Position numbers and translations under genes: made by a program. This document shows positions 25,422 to 33,806 of a DNA stretch of 64,000 nucleotides, in pieces. The stretch is from Acidobacteriota bacterium. GTDB taxonomy: Bacteria > Acidobacteriota > Terriglobia > Terriglobales > SCQP01. The stretch spans positions 78,886-142,885 of the forward strand of contig JAKASR010000006.1 in assembly GCA_021818955.1 (NCBI GenBank), written 5' to 3'. The notes under the pieces were generated by a model that saw only the letters and a program-made list of their open reading frames with translations, ran no database searches and was not told where the DNA came from. Every line of letters starts with the position of its first letter. Positions within the stretch are counted from its first letter, which is position 1.

Positions 25422-27245
25422 ATGGTGGAAACCCGCACCGAAACCAATTTCAAACCGACTCTGGGCCTGACCGGTCTTACCGTGAACGCGATGGCGCTGA
25501 TCGCGCCGGGAGCGTTTCTCTGGCTCTCCTTCTACATTCAAGCCACCACCGGAACCACTGCGCCGGCCATGTGGCTGGGAATCCTCGTCGCTTTGCTGCT
25601 CTGCTTGGCAACGGCGATCTCCTACGCCGAGTTGAGCAAACTCTTTCCCGGCACCGGCAGCAGTTATTACTACGCCGAGCAGTCGTTTTTAAACCATGAA
25701 AAGGGCTGGAAGTACGCCCGCATTTCCAAATTCGTCGTCGGCTGGGCCTCGCACCTGTATTACTGGATCTATCCCGGCGTCATGGTCGCCACGCTGGGTA
25801 TCTTCTGCGGCTATATGGCGGGCACGCTCTGGCCCAACTTCATGAGCGCCTCCAATCCCGGTCCGGCCTTTATGGGATTGGTGGCGATCATCGGCGCCTT
25901 TGCCATCTCCTACATCGCCTTTCGCGGTGTTACCGGCTCGACTGCGGTGAGTTTTGCCATCAATGTGATTCAAATCAGCGCGTTGCTGATCTTCTCGGTC
26001 ATGGCGTTGAATTATCGGCTCAGCCATAAGCCGGGCAGCGTGGGCTGGCAGTGGGATGCGCTGAGCGGCGAAGCTTATAACTATCAGTTCCTCGCTAAGG
26101 TCCAAACAGTGAATGGCGCGGCGACAACCGTGATTCAGCGCGACGCCCATGGCATTCCCTTGCCGCGTTTGGGGCCGGACCACAAACCCTTGCCCTATGT
26201 TGTCAGCTACCCGCACCAGGACGGTAGCGGAGCGTTCCTCACCCACAATTCGGCCGCTTCGGTGGTGAGTATGCACAATTTAAGCTGGTTGATGATCCAG
26301 GCGGCGGTGGCGATTGTCATCCTGGTCGGCTTCGAATCGATTACTTCCATGGCCGGCGAAGCGAAAAATCCGCGCCGGGACATCCCCCGGGCGGTGATCA
26401 TCTCGTTACTGGTCCAGGGCGCATTCTGTTACCTGATCGAATATTTCTGCGCTAACTACTTTCTCAGCAGCGGCTACACCATGCAAAACGCCGCCGGCTC
26501 GGCCGCGCCGATTGGCGACATGATGGTCATGGTCGGTGACGCGCTCTTCGGGCCCGGCCGCGGCCGCATCTTCATGTTGGCCGAGGCGGCAACCGTGTTT
26601 CTGGCGATCATCGGCACCACGCTGGCCTGCATCAATACCGGCGCGCGGGTCACCTACGCCATGGGCAAAGATGAAGAAGTGCCGGAGCACTTCGGCCTGC
26701 TGCATGGCAAAAAGCTGACGCCGCACCGCTCCATCTGGGCTCTGGCGGTGGTCTCCGCTCTGGTGGGCTGCGCTGGCGTCTCCTTCGTCTTTGCCGACGC
26801 GGGCGCGCCCACGCAAGCCGCCCTGAATGCCCTGCCTCGCGGCTTTTGGTCGCATTGGGGTTATTTAAGCTCGGCCACGCTAGCGCATATTCCCAATTCC
26901 TTGTTGACGATTACGCTGGCTTCGAACTTTGGGACCTTCCTGCTCTATGGCATGACTTGCCTGATCTGCTTGCTGGCTTTTGGCAAGCGCGAGGATCGCA
27001 AGCTGTTTAAGCATGTCTTGATTCCCTGGTTTGGTTTGCTGGCCAACCTGGCCTTACTCGTGATGTACATGATTATGCCGTTCCTCGGTTATGGAACCGT
27101 TATGGAGCCCTTGGCGGCAATCGGTATTGCCCTGGCCTGGGGTATTTATGGCGCGGTTTATTTCAAGCGCGCCAGTCGTAGGAAGGGACGGGAAATCCTG
27201 CTCAGCGCCAGCCCGGCTGCCGCCGTTGCGCAGCCGCAAGCTTGA
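25422..27245 (+). CDS. APC-superfamily amino acid permease
   Basis: 607 aa from ATG 25422, chosen because AGGAGG lies at 25410-25415; the frame reaches back to 25215 without coding features. About 12 membrane helices. The family signature in helix 1 is GLTVNAMALIAPGAFLWLSF, and CLATAISYAELSKLFPGTGSSYYYAEQSF matches the APC helix 2-3 loop. VILVGFESITSMAGEAKNPRRDIPRAVIISLL is the conserved helix 6 to loop 7 region. A long hydrophilic loop lies between about residues 200 and 280. It imports or exchanges amino acids or polyamines at the inner membrane; the substrate is not determinable. Confidence 0.9.
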   Translation: MVETRTETNFKPTLGLTGLTVNAMALIAPGAFLWLSFYIQATTGTTAPAMWLGILVALLLCLATAISYAELSKLFPGTGSSYYYAEQSFLNHEKGWKYARISKFVVGWASHLYYWIYPGVMVATLGIFCGYMAGTLWPNFMSASNPGPAFMGLVAIIGAFAISYIAFRGVTGSTAVSFAINVIQISALLIFSVMALNYRLSHKPGSVGWQWDALSGEAYNYQFLAKVQTVNGAATTVIQRDAHGIPLPRLGPDHKPLPYVVSYPHQDGSGAFLTHNSAASVVSMHNLSWLMIQAAVAIVILVGFESITSMAGEAKNPRRDIPRAVIISLLVQGAFCYLIEYFCANYFLSSGYTMQNAAGSAAPIGDMMVMVGDALFGPGRGRIFMLAEAATVFLAIIGTTLACINTGARVTYAMGKDEEVPEHFGLLHGKKLTPHRSIWALAVVSALVGCAGVSFVFADAGAPTQAALNALPRGFWSHWGYLSSATLAHIPNSLLTITLASNFGTFLLYGMTCLICLLAFGKREDRKLFKHVLIPWFGLLANLALLVMYMIMPFLGYGTVMEPLAAIGIALAWGIYGAVYFKRASRRKGREILLSASPAAAVAQPQA

Positions 27246-27316
27246 GCGGCGCTTAGGTAAACCGCATGCGCCGTGACCGCGGCGAGGCGGCTGCGGCGCA
27301 GGGACTTGGAGCCAGG

Positions 27317-28126
27317 ATGCTCCGGCTGGAATTCGCCCATCATACCGATCCCGGCAAGCTGCGCGCGCACAACGAAGACGCGCTGGGCTGGTGCGCGCCC
27401 GCGGTGCAAGGTGGGGATTGGCTTTTTGTGCTGGCCGATGGCGTGGGTGGGCAGGATGCCGGCGAACTGGCGTCGCGCTGGACCGTGGAAACTTTAACCG
27501 GTGATTTTACCCGGGGCGAATTGGCGCTGGCGCCACGCCTGCGCCAGCTGTTACAAGCCGCCAACCAGCGCCTGCACGATGCCGGCTTGAGCGGAGAGTT
27601 TGGCAAAGGTATGGCTTCGACCGTGGTCGCCTGCGCGCTCAGCCGCGACCGCGCCATAATCGCCCACGCCGGCGACTCCCGCTGCTATCTCCGCCGGCGC
27701 GGTGAGCTGCGGCAATTGACTCAGGACCATACCTTCGCCGCGGAACAACAGGCGCTCGGCCTGCTTTCCGGCGATGAGCCGGGTTGGCTGCCGGCGCGGG
27801 GATGCCTGAGCCGTTCGCTGGGCAACGATCTCTTCGTGCAGCCGGAGCTGCGCGAACTGCGGCTTGAGCCGGGCGATTTGCTGTTGCTTTCCAGCGATGG
27901 CCTGCATGGCGCGCTCGAGGGTCCGCGGCCCGGCGCGGCGGCTTCCACTCGACTGGCCCGCCAATTGGCTTCCCCGCTGCCTTTGCCCGAGTTGGCCCAA
28001 CACCTGGTCGAGCTTGCCCGTGATGTCGATGGCGGCGACAATATTAGTGTTCTGCTGATTCGCATCCTGGAAGTGGAGCGGCTGGGCATGTATCGCGGTC
28101 GCCCTTACCGCCTTCCTGGTTCATGA
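27317..28126 (+). CDS. PP2C-type Ser/Thr protein phosphatase
   Basis: 269 aa from ATG 27317 (preceded by GGAGCCAGG; the longer frame from 27266 lacks a good start). PP2C metal motifs are RAHNED (about 16-21), FVLADGVGGQDAGE (37-50), GMASTVV, AHAGDSRCYLRRRGEL, LLSSDGLHG and the final Asp in GGDNISVLLI. It is a cytosolic Mn/Mg-dependent phosphatase. Its stop overlaps the start of the kinase gene (ATGA, 28123), so the phosphatase and its opposing kinase are co-translated, a common pairing for Hanks-type signalling modules. Confidence 0.92.
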   Translation: MLRLEFAHHTDPGKLRAHNEDALGWCAPAVQGGDWLFVLADGVGGQDAGELASRWTVETLTGDFTRGELALAPRLRQLLQAANQRLHDAGLSGEFGKGMASTVVACALSRDRAIIAHAGDSRCYLRRRGELRQLTQDHTFAAEQQALGLLSGDEPGWLPARGCLSRSLGNDLFVQPELRELRLEPGDLLLLSSDGLHGALEGPRPGAAASTRLARQLASPLPLPELAQHLVELARDVDGGDNISVLLIRILEVERLGMYRGRPYRLPGS

Positions 28127-29088
28127 ACCCCCTGTGCCCAGGCGATCGTCTCGACCATTACCGGCTTGATGCCGAAGTCGGCCATGGCGGCATGAGCACC
28201 ATTTATCGCGCCACCGATCTGGCCGACGGCGCTCCGGTTGCGATCAAGATTCCTAGCCTGGAGCTGGAAAGCGATCCTGTCTTTTACGAGCGCTTTCGCC
28301 GCGAAGAAGCCACGGTGGCGAAATTGGCGCATGCCGGCGTACCGCGCATTCGACGGGATGGCGACCGCAGCCGCCTTTACCTGGTCACCGATTGGGTGGA
28401 AGGCGAGTTGCTGCGCGACCTGTTGCGCCGCGAGGCGCCGTTGGCAGAAGAGCGCGCGACCCGGCTTGCCATCGCCATTGCCGGCATCCTGGAATATATT
28501 CATGCCCACGGCATCATCCATCGCGATTTGAAGCCGGAGAACCTGTTGATCGGCGCCGGTGATCGCCCGGTGTTGATTGATTTCGGTCTGGCCGGCAGCG
28601 CCGGCGCGCGCCGCCTGACCTTTGGCAAATTGTCCCAACTGATGGGCACGCCCGACTATATCTCGCCCGAGCAGGTGCGCGGACGCCGTGGCGATGCTCG
28701 CAGCGATCTGTTTGCCCTGGGCGCGATTTATTACGAAATGCTGGTCGGCCGGCCGCCCTTTCAGGGGCCGAATGCTTTTGCCATCATGAATGATCGCCTG
28801 CTCAACTACCCGCCGCCGCCGCGAGAAATCAATCCGCGCATCTCGGAACAAGCGCAGGAAATCGTTTATCGCGCGTTGGAACGCGATCCGGCGCGGCGTT
28901 ATGCCGGCGCGCGCGAGATGATTTGGGACCTGGAGCACAAGGAAGCTGTCGGCGTGGCCGAACGCGATGAACTGCGCTCCTGGCGGCGGCGGCGCAATCC
29001 GGAGCGGCGGCGCCGCTGGCTCTATGCCGGCCTGGCCTTGCTGCCGGTGCTGCTTTTTTGGCTGCTCTTCTGGCTGGCCCGCAAATAG
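28123..29088 (+). CDS. Hanks-type Ser/Thr protein kinase with C-terminal membrane anchor
   Basis: A 321-aa protein. The kinase domain spans about 10-285: glycine loop GHGGMS (20-25), Lys42 in VAIKIP, catalytic HRDLKPEN (133-140), DFG (153-155) and the activation-loop end GTPDYISPEQVRG. After an Arg-rich linker (SWRRRRNPERRRR) the protein ends with one hydrophobic helix (LYAGLALLPVLLFWLLFWLARK) and no extracellular domain, so it is a tail-anchored kinase without PASTA or other sensor repeats. Start ATG 28123 overlaps the PP2C stop. Targets unknown. Confidence 0.93.
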   Translation: MNPLCPGDRLDHYRLDAEVGHGGMSTIYRATDLADGAPVAIKIPSLELESDPVFYERFRREEATVAKLAHAGVPRIRRDGDRSRLYLVTDWVEGELLRDLLRREAPLAEERATRLAIAIAGILEYIHAHGIIHRDLKPENLLIGAGDRPVLIDFGLAGSAGARRLTFGKLSQLMGTPDYISPEQVRGRRGDARSDLFALGAIYYEMLVGRPPFQGPNAFAIMNDRLLNYPPPPREINPRISEQAQEIVYRALERDPARRYAGAREMIWDLEHKEAVGVAERDELRSWRRRRNPERRRRWLYAGLALLPVLLFWLLFWLARK

Positions 29089-29133
29089 GCGCCGTTTGCC
29101 CTCGGGCGGTTGTCCGAAGTTGCAGCAGCCAAT

Positions 29134-29517
29134 CTAAAGCACGATCGCCTCGGCCTCGATTTCTACTAACATTCCAGGCGTAATCAGCGCCCGCACTTCG
29201 ACCAGGGTTGTCGCGGGCCGAATCGTGCCGAACCTTTCGCCGTGCGCGCGGCCGATCTGCTCCCAATCGCGCGCGATGTTTGTGCAATACATGCGCGTGC
29301 GGACCACCTCTTCGAGCCGAGCCCCGGCTTTCTTTAACGCGGCTTCAATGTTGCATAACGTTTGTTTCGTTTGCGTGTAGGCGTCGCCTTCGATCAGCTT
29401 GCCATCCGCGCCGGTTGCAGTCGTGCCGGAAACATGAATGACATTGCCGGCGCGCACGGCGCGTGAATAACCGACGATCGGTTCCCAGGGTGTGCTGCTG
29501 GAAATATTTTGGCGCAT
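29134..29517 (-). CDS. RidA/YjgF family protein
   Basis: 127 aa from ATG 29517 ([22 protein letters not shown]), the usual length and start for this subfamily. Signatures are [42 protein letters not shown] with the ligand-binding Arg, and [24 protein letters not shown]. RidA proteins are cytosolic trimers that hydrolyse reactive enamine/imine intermediates to keto acids; some relatives have other roles. The longer frame to 29667 is rejected. Repeat copy 8a lies about 85 bases upstream. Confidence 0.92.
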   Translation of the reverse strand: MRQNISSSTPWEPIVGYSRAVRAGNVIHVSGTTATGADGKLIEGDAYTQTKQTLCNIEAALKKAGARLEEVVRTRMYCTNIARDWEQIGRAHGERFGTIRPATTLVEVRALITPGMLVEIEAEAIVL

Positions 29518-29600
29518 TTTTTTACGGGCCTTTCTGGAAGCGGTAACGGCGGGTTGAACCGGCGTTTGGTTCCCGAGCATTTTCGCAGAAAAGGCGCAAA

Positions 29601-29752
29601 AAGCGTGAACGGCCGGGTCGGGCAGCAGCTCGTGTTCAGGCAATTTCGAGGAAATTGCCTGAAGCATGCTCCATGAGTTTTCGCAAAGCGTCCGGTTTCG
29701 GCCGGGCTCTTGCGAAAGTATCAGCGCCTAATAATAAAAGCGGCCGAGCCGC
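29601..29752 (+). repeat. composite repeat, modules A-B-E (copy 8a)
   Basis: Diverged A (GCGTGAACGGCCGGGTCGGGCAGC), one B (GCAATTTCGAGGAAATTGC), a direct join to E (CATGAGTTTTCGCAAAGCGTCC...), ending GCGGCCGAGCCGC. Confidence 0.85.
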
Positions 29753-29774
29753 TTCGAAGAATTATTCGCCTGAG

Positions 29775-29876
29775 GCTATGCTCGCAGGCCGGTTCGCGCG
29801 GCGTGGCTTCTGCAGTTGGAGGGGTGGCTTGATAGGGCGAGCGTCAGCGCCTCTAGGTAAAAGCGGTCGAATCGCT
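29775..29876 (+). repeat. degenerate composite repeat, modules C and E (copy 8b)
   Basis: GCTATGCTCGCAGGCCGGTTCGCGCG followed by a decayed E end (GCGTCAGCGCCTCTAGGTAAAAGCGGTCGAATCGC). It follows copy 8a in the same orientation, as if from a tandem event followed by decay. Confidence 0.65.
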
Positions 29877-29877
29877 T

Positions 29878-29911
29878 AAAAAAGGGCGGCGCCGCGGTCG
29901 GGTGCCGCCCT
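29878..29911 (-). terminator. intrinsic terminator of the Spy/CpxP-like gene
   Basis: Read on the minus strand: AGGGCGGC, an 11-13-base loop, GCCGCCCT, then TTTTT. A 7-8-bp GC stem with a T-run, 33 bases after the stop at 29944. This is the best conventional terminator in the window. Confidence 0.8.
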
Positions 29912-29943
29912 GGGATGCGGAGTGATTTATCTATCTAAAGCTC

Positions 29944-30684
29944 TTAATTGTTGGCTCCCGCATCGGGCGGTGCCGGGGGCGACGGTTTCGGCTTCAGCGG
30001 CCCGCGCCAATTCTTGCGAAAACGGCCAGCGCCCGGGCCTCCCCGCCGTCCCATCCAGAACATATTGCCGCCTGCCCCGCGAAATTGCCTGAAAAAGAAT
30101 CGTCCATGCATGCGGCGCATCATCGCCATCATGCGCAGATGGCGCGCGATCAGGCGGCGCGCCTGTTGCCGCTGCGATGGGGTGAGCACGGCTTCGCCGG
30201 CCAGCAGCGCTTTAACCCCGCGGGTCATCATTTGCGTGCGCAAGTTGCCCACGGTATTGACCTGCGCCAGGATGGCCGCCTGGTCCGGCGGTTCCGCCTG
30301 CAGCAGGTGATGCAAGGTCAATTGCGCGATGGCCAGATTGGCGCGTTCGCGAATTAAAGTTTTGCGCGTGTTAAATTCCAGATCGCGCAATTGCCGCAGT
30401 TGCGCGGGGGTGAGATGCAGTTGCCGCGCCAGCATGCTTAAGGGGGGCAGCGGAATTCCCATCGGCCCCCGCCGCATGGCCCCGCCCATCATCCCGCCGC
30501 CGAAACCGCCGCGCATCATCATTCCCATTTGCATTCCCGGACCCGGCCTGGCCGCGGCGCGATGGCCGGGCATTTGCGGCTCGGCCGTAGCTTGAGCTCC
30601 GAGCACGGCTGCCATAAATAGCAGGATAACCATCGCCACCCAACTCGCGCGTATGACCTTGGTCTGGATCACTTCGTAACGCAT
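29944..30684 (-). CDS. Spy/CpxP-like periplasmic protein (LTxxQ motifs)
   Basis: 246 aa from ATG 30684, chosen because GGAGG lies 5-9 bases upstream on the minus strand. Signal peptide or anchor: VIRASWVAMVILLFMAAVLGAQA. A Gly/Met-rich segment (MQMGMMMRGGFGGGMMGG) is followed by two LTxxQ-type motifs (LTPAQLRQL and LTPSQRQQ) separated by about 75 residues, as in Spy/CpxP and zinc-responsive relatives. A Met/Arg-rich region (LRMMAMMRRMHGRFFF) and a basic Pro-rich tail follow. The family acts as periplasmic chaperones or metal/envelope-stress sensors. The Met content suggests possible copper binding, which is inference. A strong terminator follows it. Confidence 0.78.
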   Translation of the reverse strand: MRYEVIQTKVIRASWVAMVILLFMAAVLGAQATAEPQMPGHRAAARPGPGMQMGMMMRGGFGGGMMGGAMRRGPMGIPLPPLSMLARQLHLTPAQLRQLRDLEFNTRKTLIRERANLAIAQLTLHHLLQAEPPDQAAILAQVNTVGNLRTQMMTRGVKALLAGEAVLTPSQRQQARRLIARHLRMMAMMRRMHGRFFFRQFRGAGGNMFWMGRRGGPGAGRFRKNWRGPLKPKPSPPAPPDAGANN

Positions 30685-30954
30685 CTTCGCCTCCTCCAAC
30701 TCATAAGAAATTTACGGTTCCGCCAGTCGATCGTGATTTGCGGGACTCTATCTGGAAATACGGCTCGAATGCGGTTTGCGTTTCGCCTGATAAAATGAGC
30801 TAAATCGTTTAAATTCAATAATTTTAATTTCCTTAATCATAATCTTGCAGGGTTAACACGACTTTCGTCTCTTGCGCTTTTGGCCAGTTTTGCGTTCTTT
30901 TCCGCTAGTAACCTTTCCGCTCAAAGTGGAATCAAACCACACGTGAATACTTCC

Positions 30955-31145
30955 CTTAACGTCAATGGCCAAGTCGGGCAGCAGTTTATATCCGGGATGG
31001 CAGGCCGAAGCGCGGGGTGTCTTTTAGGCCCCGCGTGTGTTTACGCCAAAATATTTTCAGTATCCATGGGTTTACGCCATGCGTCCGGTTTCGGCCGGAC
31101 CCTTGCGAAAGCGTCAGCGCCTAAAAGTAAAAGCGGCTGTGCCGC
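30955..31145 (+). repeat. composite repeat, modules A-C-E (copy 9)
   Basis: Diverged A (CTTAACGTCAATGGCCAAGTCGGGCAGC), C (GCAGGCCGAAGCGCGGGGTGTC...), a linker, and complete E ending GCGGCTGTGCCGC. It has the same layout as copies 2 and 17. It runs into the DUF2844 reading frame. Confidence 0.87.
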
Positions 31146-31599
31146 TCTGCGGCGCTTTGGCTTCATCCTCTGCCTGCTTTCCTTGCCGGCTTGGGCGGTG
31201 CTGGGCCAATCCGCCGCCAGCCTGAAAACGGATCAAGCCGTCTTGCACAGCCGCTGGACCATGGTGCGGCACGCCACCTACACTGTGGCCCGCTTGCATG
31301 CGCCTGATGGTTTGAGCGTGGAGGAATACATCTCGCCCGCGGGCTTCATCTTCGGCCTGCAATGGCGTGGCCCGCATCCACCCGATATGTCCGCCCTGCT
31401 GGGCGCGTATTTTGCCGAATATCGCCATGCGGCCTCGAGCTTGCGCCGCCATTTTGGCCCCTGGATTCTGACCACCGCCCATCTGACCATCAGCATGAGT
31501 GGACACATGCGCGCCTTCCGGGGCAGCGCCTGGGTGAATGCGTTGCTGCCGCCCGGCATGCGCCTCGCCGGTAGCCGCTTGGTTCGCAACGAATCTTAA
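31066..31599 (+). CDS. DUF2844 family exported protein; N-terminus overlaps repeat
   Basis: From ATG 31066 the product is 177 aa. Residues 1-27 (MGLRHASGFGRTLAKASAPK...) are translated repeat module E, followed directly by a signal-peptide-like segment (LRRFGFILCLLSLPAWAVLG). The mature domain matches DUF2844 in pattern: ASLKTDQAVL, VEEYISPAGFIFGLQWRGPHPPDMSALLGAYFAEY, and the end RGSAWVNALLPPGM. The ancestral start cannot be placed; only non-ATG codons remain between the repeat and the hydrophobic stretch. The gene is followed after 5 bases by DUF3443, the usual neighbour of DUF2844. Function unknown. Confidence 0.75.
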   Translation: MGLRHASGFGRTLAKASAPKSKSGCAALRRFGFILCLLSLPAWAVLGQSAASLKTDQAVLHSRWTMVRHATYTVARLHAPDGLSVEEYISPAGFIFGLQWRGPHPPDMSALLGAYFAEYRHAASSLRRHFGPWILTTAHLTISMSGHMRAFRGSAWVNALLPPGMRLAGSRLVRNES

Positions 31600-31604
31600 T
31601 CTTT

Positions 31605-32834
31605 ATGTCAAATACTCCCTCTCGCAGCGCTTATTTGTCGGGTCGAACGCGCGCGGCTTTGGCCATGACCTGGACCCTGCTGGCCGCCCTGCTGGCGGCC
31701 GGTTGCAGCAGCAACGCTTCCTCCAACTCTGCATCCGTGAATAATGTGCAAGCCATTGCCGTTAACGCCGGTCCCGCTCAAAATTATGTGGATGGCGCCT
31801 TTACCAGCGTAAAAATCTGCGCTCCGGGCAGCACCAGCAACTGCCAGACGATTAACGGTGTGCTGGTGGATTCCGGCTCTTCCGGCCTGCGCCTGCTGGC
31901 TTCAGCCGTTTCCTTGTCTTTGCCCATCCAGGCCGTCAACTCCAATCAGATTGGCGAATGCCTCCCGTTCGTTAGCTTCTATACCTGGGGGCCCATCGAA
32001 ACCGCTGATATTTACCTGGCTGGCGAAGAAGCGCCCTCGGCCGCGGTGCAGATCATTGGCGATAGCACCTTTGCTTCCGCCCCTTCAGCTTGCACCAGTG
32101 GCGGCACTACCGGCATCAGCACGCTTTCCGATTTGGGCGCGAATGGCATTCTGGGCGTCAGTGTGTTCCAGCACGACTGTGGCGCCGGCTGCACCCTTTC
32201 CGGCGGCTCCAATCCCAATATTTATTTTTCCTGTTCCGGTTCCACTTGCACCGCCACCTCGGAGCCGCTGGATAGCCAGGTGCAGAATCCGGTCGGTCTG
32301 TTCGCGCAGGATAACAACGGCGTCATCCTGCAATTGCCCACCGTGAGCGCCAATGGGGCTGCGACCGTGAGCGGCAACATGATCTTCGGCATCGGCACGC
32401 AAAGCAATAACACGCTCGGCTCGGCTACGATCTTTCCCACCAATTCGCAGGGCGATTTTACCGTGCAGTACAATGGCCAATCGTATGCTTCCAGCTATAT
32501 TGATAGCGGATCGAATGGCATCTTTTTTCTTGATTCCAGCACGGCCGGAATCCCCACCTGCCCCAGTCCAAACGCTAGTTTTTACTGTCCCGCCAACACC
32601 CAGAATTTAACGGCTACGAATGTAGGAAACGACGGCACCTCTGGCGCGGTTAACTTCAGCATCGCCAACGCCAATGACCTGTTCAATACCGGCAACACCG
32701 CTTTCGACAATTTAGGCGGTGTCAACTCCGGCAGTTTCGATTGGGGTCTGGCGTTCTTTTTCGGCCGCAAGGTTTATACCGCCATTAACGGCCGTCCGGC
32801 GGGAAAAGCCACGGGACCATATTGGGCGTATTGA
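31605..32834 (+). CDS. DUF3443 family lipoprotein, pepsin-like motif pattern
   Basis: A 409-aa lipoprotein with the lipobox LLAAGC (Cys34). Family features are NAGPAQNYVDGAFTSVKIC, paired Cys and LLASAVSLSLP. Two Asp-Ser-Gly motifs, VLVDSGSSGLRLL (Asp89) and SYIDSGSNGIFFL (Asp300), together with ANGILGVSVFQ (about 179-190), resemble the two catalytic DTG/DSG sites and the GILGL segment of pepsin-fold aspartic proteases. A bilobal protease fold is therefore plausible, although the family is annotated as unknown as far as I am aware. It lies just downstream of DUF2844 and is probably co-transcribed. The surface location is inferred from the lipobox. Confidence 0.8.
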   Translation: MSNTPSRSAYLSGRTRAALAMTWTLLAALLAAGCSSNASSNSASVNNVQAIAVNAGPAQNYVDGAFTSVKICAPGSTSNCQTINGVLVDSGSSGLRLLASAVSLSLPIQAVNSNQIGECLPFVSFYTWGPIETADIYLAGEEAPSAAVQIIGDSTFASAPSACTSGGTTGISTLSDLGANGILGVSVFQHDCGAGCTLSGGSNPNIYFSCSGSTCTATSEPLDSQVQNPVGLFAQDNNGVILQLPTVSANGAATVSGNMIFGIGTQSNNTLGSATIFPTNSQGDFTVQYNGQSYASSYIDSGSNGIFFLDSSTAGIPTCPSPNASFYCPANTQNLTATNVGNDGTSGAVNFSIANANDLFNTGNTAFDNLGGVNSGSFDWGLAFFFGRKVYTAINGRPAGKATGPYWAY

Positions 32835-32898
32835 TCCGGCGACTTCGAGGCAGTGCTGGCGAGTCGCGCCGCGCTCGGCTTATCGCCGCGCGTTTCCT

Positions 32899-33654
32899 TT
32901 AATTCATCCACCGCCGGCTATTATCATGCCGGTCGCGCTTGCTCATATAGACTTCGAAGCGGCGTTGCTGGCGCCGGCGCTTCCAGTGATCGTAGCTGGA
33001 GCGCAGGCCAAAATTCGGCCTGCGGCTCTTTAAATATAAAAAGGCGAACAGCATGCCTCCTAGATGAGCAATATGGGCCACCTTGTCCGAAGTCGGGTTG
33101 ACGGCAAAGAAAAACTCCAGCACGCCGTAGCCCAGCACCAGCCATTTGGCTTTGATCGAAACCGGTGGCAGCAGCAGAAATACCGGCTGGTTCGGAAACA
33201 TGATCCCGAAGGCCAACAGAATTCCGAAGATCGCGCCGGACGCCCCAATCGTATAAACCAGGGGATTAACGGCATGGAGTATCCAGTGCAGGAATACGTC
33301 CACCAAGCCGCCGCCGACACCGCTGATGATATACAGGCGCAGAAAACGGCTATATCCCAGCGCCTCTTCCACCGCTACGCCAAACATCCAAAGTCCGAAC
33401 ATGTTCCAGAACAAATGCCAGAAGCCGGCGTGTAGGAATAGATAGGTGAACGGTTGCCAAAGCGCGCCGTGGAGAAAGGTGTTGGTGTTGAGCCCAAACC
33501 AGTTAATAAAGCGGATTTGGGCCAACGGAGGTATGCCGGCGTTTCCCAGCCATTGCAGGATGAATACGCCGCAGGTGATGAGAATCAGCAGTTTAACGCC
33601 GCGCGAGAATCCCGGAACACTGAAGGTGTAGGTCGGAGTCGAGCGGTAAGCCAT
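32899..33654 (-). CDS. rhomboid family intramembrane serine protease
   Basis: 251 aa from ATG 33654 (MAYRSTPTYTFSVPG); the 25 codons further upstream are not needed. About six membrane helices. Catalytic motifs are the serine in GASGAIFGILLAFG and the histidine in VAHIAHLGGMLFAFL, with WNMFGLWMFG providing the oxyanion-side Asn-containing helix. The C-terminus is a basic cytosolic tail (WKRRRQQRRFEVYMSKRDRHDNSRRW). It cleaves substrate transmembrane helices; the substrate is unknown. It lies convergent to DUF3443 (64 bases apart) and about 150 bases downstream of tamB. Confidence 0.9.
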   Translation of the reverse strand: MAYRSTPTYTFSVPGFSRGVKLLILITCGVFILQWLGNAGIPPLAQIRFINWFGLNTNTFLHGALWQPFTYLFLHAGFWHLFWNMFGLWMFGVAVEEALGYSRFLRLYIISGVGGGLVDVFLHWILHAVNPLVYTIGASGAIFGILLAFGIMFPNQPVFLLLPPVSIKAKWLVLGYGVLEFFFAVNPTSDKVAHIAHLGGMLFAFLYLKSRRPNFGLRSSYDHWKRRRQQRRFEVYMSKRDRHDNSRRWMN

Positions 33655-33806
33655 GAGAGTTTGCAAGCACGAACGGCTTTTGCCATCAGTATAGCCGGGT
33701 TTTGCCCCCCGGCGCGGATGGGATTTCATCCGGTATGCTGCCGGCTAAGATGGAGTCAGCCGGGAAGATTGAGTGTTTCCAGGCTGGTTCTCCGCCGGGT
33801 TGCCGT

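Noticed and set aside
30880-31065. Longer DUF2844 start at TTG 30880
   Set aside because: The extension reads through repeat modules A and C and would place the signal peptide 80+ residues inside the protein.
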